Positions 61,501-64,000 of a stretch of DNA of 64,000 nucleotides are shown piece after piece. Origin of the DNA: Schistosoma haematobium (taxonomy: Eukaryota; Platyhelminthes; Trematoda; Strigeidida; Schistosomatidae); the NCBI RefSeq assembly GCF_000699445.3, contig NC_067199.1, positions 28,418,402 to 28,482,401 on the forward strand, in the 5' to 3' direction. A model generated the notes under the pieces. That model ran no database searches. It had not been told where the DNA came from and was given only the letters and a program-made list of their open reading frames with translations. The stretch's first letter is position 1. The number at the start of each line of letters is the position of its first letter. Made by a program: the position numbers and the translations under genes.

Positions 61501-61986
61501 TCTCCAGTTAAGGATACTGACACAACAATGTAATCGTTTGGAATATGACTATCGTGAAATTTATCGTCTGTGACATGTGATTACGTTTCGAGAAGGTGTA
61601 ATCACAGGAATTAGTCAATTGGCTATATGCATTAGTTATAGATGTCTAGTTGTATGATAATCTAAACATCACCAAACAATAAAATAGTATTCAGGCTTAA
61701 TTTTCATCCTTAATTGCATTTACTATAAAATCCTTAAGTGCTCTACAGCATTTTAACCATTCATTTTTAGATTTGGATACTACATAAATTATAAGTACTA
61801 CAACTCTATGTTGTTCTAGATATTATGAGCTTACTGGTTATCATTTTTCTAATAGATGCATTTATTAGTAAAACATACCTCTAAAAGGCGTTTCTCCCAG
61901 TGTGTTAGATACACTCCTGCATCATCCTCATCTTCTAACTCGACACCATCAAGATTCGGACAGTTGTAGAATGATCTGGCGATACG
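48610..61986 (-). CDS. Leishmanolysin/invadolysin-type zinc metallopeptidase (M8), C-terminal part, eight exons, 5' end outside window
   Basis: Secreted or cell-surface M8 peptidase. Exons on the minus strand: 61986-61879, 61245-61169, 58088-57978, 53684-53396, 52416-52344, 51105-50975, 49830-49663, 48951-48610. Phases close to 1299 nt (432 aa). Seen in order: CPNLDGVELED and LTHWEKR, whose His aligns with the third zinc ligand of the family; NDLMTATY with the Met-turn Met; DTGWY...SWGRGRGCTF; Cys-rich domains with GHPIAPFC, CVEHSPNWY, CPDCRLLCP; and a hydrophobic C-terminus that could be a GPI-attachment signal or a membrane anchor. The HExxH helix must lie beyond the right edge, so catalytic competence cannot be judged. 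Schistosomes carry many M8 paralogues, so no symbol is given. RTE insertions occupy the introns on both sides of exon 58088-57978. Confidence 0.9.
49170..49560 (-). repeat. Dispersed repeat family A, copy 2
   Basis: Minus-strand copy, the best preserved counterpart of the one at 39.8 kb. It ends directly against a (TA)n microsatellite. Confidence 0.65.
49552..49580. repeat. (TA)n microsatellite next to repeat family A
   Basis: Abuts the end of family A copy 2. Confidence 0.9.
49663..49830 (-). CDS. M8 peptidase exon, CxxC-containing
   Basis: 56 codons, phase 0 both ends: FRCSMTEGGLILELAGGMSI, then PCEVPGE and KLVCPDCRLLCP. Acceptor TTTCAG, donor GTAAGT. Confidence 0.83.
50975..51105 (-). 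CDS. M8 peptidase exon, CVEHSPNWY segment
   Basis: 131 nt: DPHHNFKLERFGMDSVCVEH, then SPNWYLINGDSLF and GAGCYT. Acceptor TTACAG, donor GTATGA; ends in phase 0. Confidence 0.82.
51944..52172. repeat. Hammerhead SINE copy R6, fold-back
   Basis: Left part (to about 52034) is the 3' end of a unit on the minus strand; right part is box B to 3' end on the plus strand. The two meet at the stem III palindrome CGGCCG. The plus-strand hammerhead (52070-52115) keeps CTGAGGA, stem II and GAAA, but stem I no longer pairs. Confidence 0.75.
52344..52416 (-). CDS. M8 peptidase small exon
   Basis: 73 nt: EIEWEDDVGKSIANTHCHAS and TNLK plus one base. Acceptor TTGTAG, donor GTAACT; phase fits both neighbours. 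Confidence 0.8.
52450..52512 (+). repeat. Solo terminal fragment of the 405-nt hammerhead family
   Basis: TTGACTCATGACC...CTCCACAAAACCCTTTCTGATG only; lies in the M8 intron next to exon 52416-52344. Confidence 0.6.
53396..53684 (-). CDS. M8 peptidase exon, Cys-rich domain
   Basis: Begins GGHPIAPFCQQL after a TATAG acceptor; contains VSCTPGEESYGFCNL and ends LANYCPYHQ at GTTTGT. It matches the leishmanolysin C-terminal domain. Confidence 0.88.
53960..54298 (+). pseudogene. Ty3/gypsy polyprotein C-terminal end
   Basis: Plus strand: FARDYRANRGPWTESRAVRK then LGQVMYEVKVGRDTWTRHRN and QLGKR, ending DPRKVRY and TAA. The 'RDYR...W..G.V....G...Y.V.V....W.RH..Q.' pattern is the segment that follows the integrase in gypsy elements. 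The 5' side is cut off at about 53955 and the 3' side is interrupted by the RTE insertion. Confidence 0.65.
54311..56470 (-). mobile_element. RTE retrotransposon copy 1, internally deleted (minus strand)
   Basis: Minus-strand RTE, 3' tail at 54311-54330, 5' side near 56470. Residual endonuclease (YVRLSGDPVASPSG, APTDCSPDAIKDQ, STDIVVLARDLNAQVGRLG) is joined to reverse transcriptase at LLQLLKRYKSPD. The 1735 bp from 54328 to 56062 match 58747-60480 inverted, with one indel noticed. It lies in the M8 intron, in the same orientation as the gene, and interrupts gypsy-like sequence. Confidence 0.85.
54709..56470 (-). pseudogene. RTE endonuclease-reverse transcriptase fusion pseudogene, copy 1
   Basis: Endonuclease remnant with a TAA in place of the Tyr expected before APTD, then in-frame fusion to the reverse transcriptase. 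RT motifs: VVPIFKKGSRRSCNKYRGIS, EQAGFRSGRGCIDH, VFLDIRAAFDSLDRAV, SGVRQGCPISPFLFNVAIDD, and EYADDIVLLC. Two stops (TAA after DDIL, TGA after DVRN) split the RT before YADD. The following VYLGSCIS, LLYACETWSLRVEDVRRLSV and HRLRWLGHVLRM are typical of RTE C-termini. Confidence 0.85.
56475..56845. repeat. Possible gypsy LTR-like flank
   Basis: Non-coding, with a TATATATA block at 56646, between the RTE 5' end and a hammerhead-family end fragment. The strand and the LTR status are uncertain; it may be the 3' LTR of the gypsy remnant at 53960. Confidence 0.3.
56846..56892 (+). repeat. Short terminal fragment of the 405-nt hammerhead family
   Basis: CTCAACTAATAATATTG... ATATCCACAAAACCCCTTCTGA only, directly right of the gypsy-like flank. 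Confidence 0.5.
57978..58088 (-). CDS. M8 peptidase exon flanked by inverted RTE copies
   Basis: 111 nt, phase 2 in and phase 2 out, so its removal would not shift the frame. Encodes WYIPNYALSQSFSWGRGRGC and a short Cys-containing tail. Acceptor TTTAAG, donor GTAAGT. Confidence 0.9.
58637..60503 (+). mobile_element. RTE retrotransposon copy 2, 5'-truncated, with 13-bp target-site duplication
   Basis: Plus-strand RTE in the M8 intron between exons 61245-61169 and 58088-57978. Flanked by ACTATACCGTTGA at 58624-58636 and 60504-60516. Starts inside the linker (RPAAPATSVRLSCPPWPVTT) and ends in an (AAAT)n tail. Opposite in orientation to copy 1. Confidence 0.92.
58650..60197 (+). pseudogene. RTE reverse transcriptase pseudogene, copy 2
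   Basis: TTDPPNEEEVRKELQLLKRY leads into a full RT with the same two stops as copy 1 (after DDIL and DVRN). It has one additional defect: a one-base deletion in an A run near 59788 shifts the frame at SLAVK, where copy 1 reads on into GRIYNASVRAV. YADD is intact. Confidence 0.88.
61169..61245 (-). CDS. M8 peptidase exon with Met-turn
   Basis: NDLMTATYTNSFRISPITLA followed by MMEDTG; the LM before TATY is the metzincin Met-turn position. Donor GTAAGC, ends in phase 2. Confidence 0.88.
61879..61986 (-). CDS. M8 peptidase exon with third zinc-ligand His
   Basis: 36 codons, phase 0 both sides: RIARSFYNCPNLDGVELED...THWEKRLLE. The THWEKR His corresponds to the downstream zinc ligand of leishmanolysins. 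Confidence 0.88.
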
Positions 61987-62054
61987 CTATAAGATAGAAT
62001 TTTTTAAAAGATTTATTTTGTCAACTTATATATTTATATATGTACTAGAGGTAT

Positions 62055-62310
62055 TTGTGTGGTGTAAGCTACTTATGTCGACAGATATAAGTGGTATACA
62101 ACACCAATCAGAAGTGGAATGCCTAGCAGCAGAAGGCTAAAAAGATCGAGATGAGGAATTATACGGAATGTGAAGGACAATTGATGGAAGATTTGCAAAT
62201 GAAGTATTTAATATATGGTTTTCACACTTTAGCAGAGAAGTGTAATTTTGCGTTAAATAATAAATTAGCTATCACCATCTGTGTTTTAGTTCACTACATT
62301 CGTATCAGTT
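62055..62310 (+). repeat. Dispersed repeat family A, copy 3
   Basis: Plus-strand copy with GTCGACAGATATAAGTGG and TTTGCAAATGAAGTATTTA blocks; the right part is more diverged. Confidence 0.55.
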
Positions 62311-62433
62311 ATTTATTTTGCGTTTCGAAGATCACCTATTTTGAAGAGTAAAGGCTACCTTTATTTATGCGGAAAGAGTCGTGACCGGATTTTTGCATAG
62401 CAACTAATTAACGAAATCCTATTTCACCGCAAT

Positions 62434-62435
<2 letters not shown>

Positions 62436-62501
<66 letters not shown>
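62436..62501. repeat. (TA)n microsatellite
   Basis: Another short tract is at 63010-63035. Confidence 0.95.
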
Positions 62502-62503
<2 letters not shown>

Positions 62504-62639
62504 CAATCCTTTCATTTACCTCCCACTAAAGACATACGTGTCACAAGTTTTTTAAAGTGAACGGATTGTAGTTATCAGTAGGAACCATTAGGTACGTTTA
62601 TTTAAGCTGTGTCGGTAGGATATATCTACATCTCTGTGT

Positions 62640-62860
62640 TGGCATTTACATTTGGATCAGAACACATTAACGTTTGATTAAAATTCCAAAACCTATCCAG
62701 TCCAAGTGGCCACTAACTTCTTCAACAGATAAGATATTAATGTTATCGTTAACAAGAGTTTGAAACATCCCATCACTGATATTTAGGACTGAATTTTGAT
62801 CAATCTTTGTTGGTATATTTATAGCCTGTACGAATCCGAAATAGGACAAAAACTCCAATC
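62640..62860 (-). pseudogene. Possible LINE endonuclease fragment
   Basis: Minus strand reads FGFVQAINIPTKIDQNSVLN and later SVEEVSGHLDWIGFGI, which resembles the 'PTR...LDLVFT...SDH' C-terminus of APE-type endonucleases. Weak similarity and no flanking support. Confidence 0.3.
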
Positions 62861-64000
62861 CTCAATGTTACTGCTAACAATAATCCGTTTTTTCCGAAAC
62901 ACTTGTGATACAGTGGCTAAATCGTATAGAATACGCATATGCCAACAAAGATTGATCGAAATTTAATTATGAATATCACCTACAGGATAATGAAAACCCT
63001 TACTAAAAATTATATATATATATATATATATATATTCTTTAAACCATGAACTGCCATCTTAAATTTACTGGTAAATAAGGTGTAATATAAATTTCATTGT
63101 CGATTGATTGACTGATGTATGGCTTTAGTTTATGTAATAAATACTAAAGGTCCAATTTATTACTTATCTCAATAAAGTGTAATCTGTTTTAAAATGGATT
63201 TCTTATTTATATCAATTTTGTTTGTTGGTAAAATGAATGAATATATAGAGATAATAAGTTTTATTTTTATTCACTCACTTATTTAAAACATTAATTAGTC
63301 ATATTAGAAAACCATAATTCACTTTAAATGAAAATATAGAAAGTAAATGAAACAGTAAATAAAAGGTAATAATTATATATTTAGATACATTGAGTCTATT
63401 TCCTTACTAGTAAAGATGGTTTAACAAAATAAATCACTGGTTTATTTATTATTTTAACCATATATAGACAATTATTTTAATAAAGTGATTTATTTGTAAA
63501 AACAATCATTCTAACATAATGAGTAACATTTTAAAAGTGTTCCATCTATTTCTGATGAATGGATGATCAAGTTACTTGAATTTACTTTCAGTCAGTAGAT
63601 ATACACTACAATCTGTCCTGTGTGTAAATGAATGTATAATAATTAATCTAAATTCGTTTTTTCTTAAAAAAAAATCATTTTAAGGTTTTTTTTTCTCATA
63701 GGAACAAGTATTTTATTACCCCGCAAAAAAAATGGTTCATGCACTTAATACTTTACAGATAAATAGTCCAACAAAATTATAAAAAATATCTTAAAAGGAA
63801 TTTCTTTTCTTTAGGTACAAAAGTTACAAATTCGTGACTGTATGTAAACAATATTAATAATTTGAAAATAGTAACTGATATTTCATAAGTTAGACATTAT
63901 CTCTGGAAGCTATTTGATAATAATAATATTAATAATATAACACTGATATATCCATTTTTGTTGATCAAGAAGCCATGTAAACCGTAGTTGAACATATGAC
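62860..64000. other. Right edge, presumed M8 intron
   Basis: AT-rich with a short TA tract. The upstream M8 exons, including HExxH, are not found here and should lie further right. Confidence 0.5.

Noticed and set aside
1..64000. CRISPR array, operons, bacterial signals
   Set aside because: Introns and retroelements show eukaryotic DNA; no regularly spaced repeat array is present.

Overview
This window looks like nuclear DNA of a blood fluke (Schistosoma or a close relative). The evidence is an AT-rich genome, spliced genes with long introns, one 31-nt micro-intron, many hammerhead-ribozyme SINE-like repeats of the Sm-alpha kind, and remnants of the retroelement classes typical of schistosomes (RTE, CR1/SR1-like, Penelope-like, Ty3/gypsy). 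The species cannot be decided from the sequence alone.

Three host genes can be modelled with closed reading phases. (1) Minus strand, 2131-11600: a mitochondrial-type 3-oxoacyl-ACP synthase (OXSM / KAS II), six exons, 473 aa. Its last intron holds a Penelope-like element, a hammerhead repeat nested inside that element, and a chimeric RTE fragment. (2) Plus strand, 23017-38151: an ETS transcription factor of the PEA3 (ETV1/4/5) type, four coding exons, 801 aa, with a 9-kb first intron. (3) Minus strand, 48610 to about 61986 and running off the right edge: the C-terminal 432 aa of a leishmanolysin/invadolysin-type M8 metallopeptidase, eight exons. The HExxH exon is not in the window.

Repeats fill most of the rest. 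Two hammerhead families are present. One has a unit of about 405 nt; three copies carry direct terminal repeats of 22-66 bp, so they hold more than one unit, as expected of insertions from circular or multimeric RNA (retrozyme-like). At least one copy (26661-26706) has an intact ribozyme core and intact pol III boxes. A second, shorter family has a consensus-perfect core at 47158-47216. Both families also have fold-back (inverted) copies.

Two nearly identical 1.73-kb stretches of one RTE retrotransposon lie in opposite orientation in the two introns that flank a single 111-bp, frame-neutral exon of the metallopeptidase gene. Both carry the same two nonsense codons in the reverse transcriptase. 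One copy has a clear 13-bp target-site duplication; the other has an internal deletion that fuses endonuclease to reverse transcriptase at a short microhomology. Shorter elements of about 0.5 kb share the RTE 3' tail and look like its non-autonomous parasites.

Layout: 1-2130 repeats only; 2131-11600 OXSM; 11.9-12.5 kb RTE-tailed short element; 12.5-23.0 kb gene-poor, decayed repeats; 23.0-38.2 kb ETS gene; 38.8-39.3 kb second RTE-tailed element; 39.8-45.1 kb dispersed repeat, CR1/SR1-like pseudogene and hammerhead repeats; 45.1-48.5 kb microsatellites and one hammerhead SINE; 48.6-62.0 kb metallopeptidase with insertions; 62.0-64.0 kb repeats. The three host genes show no sign of working together.
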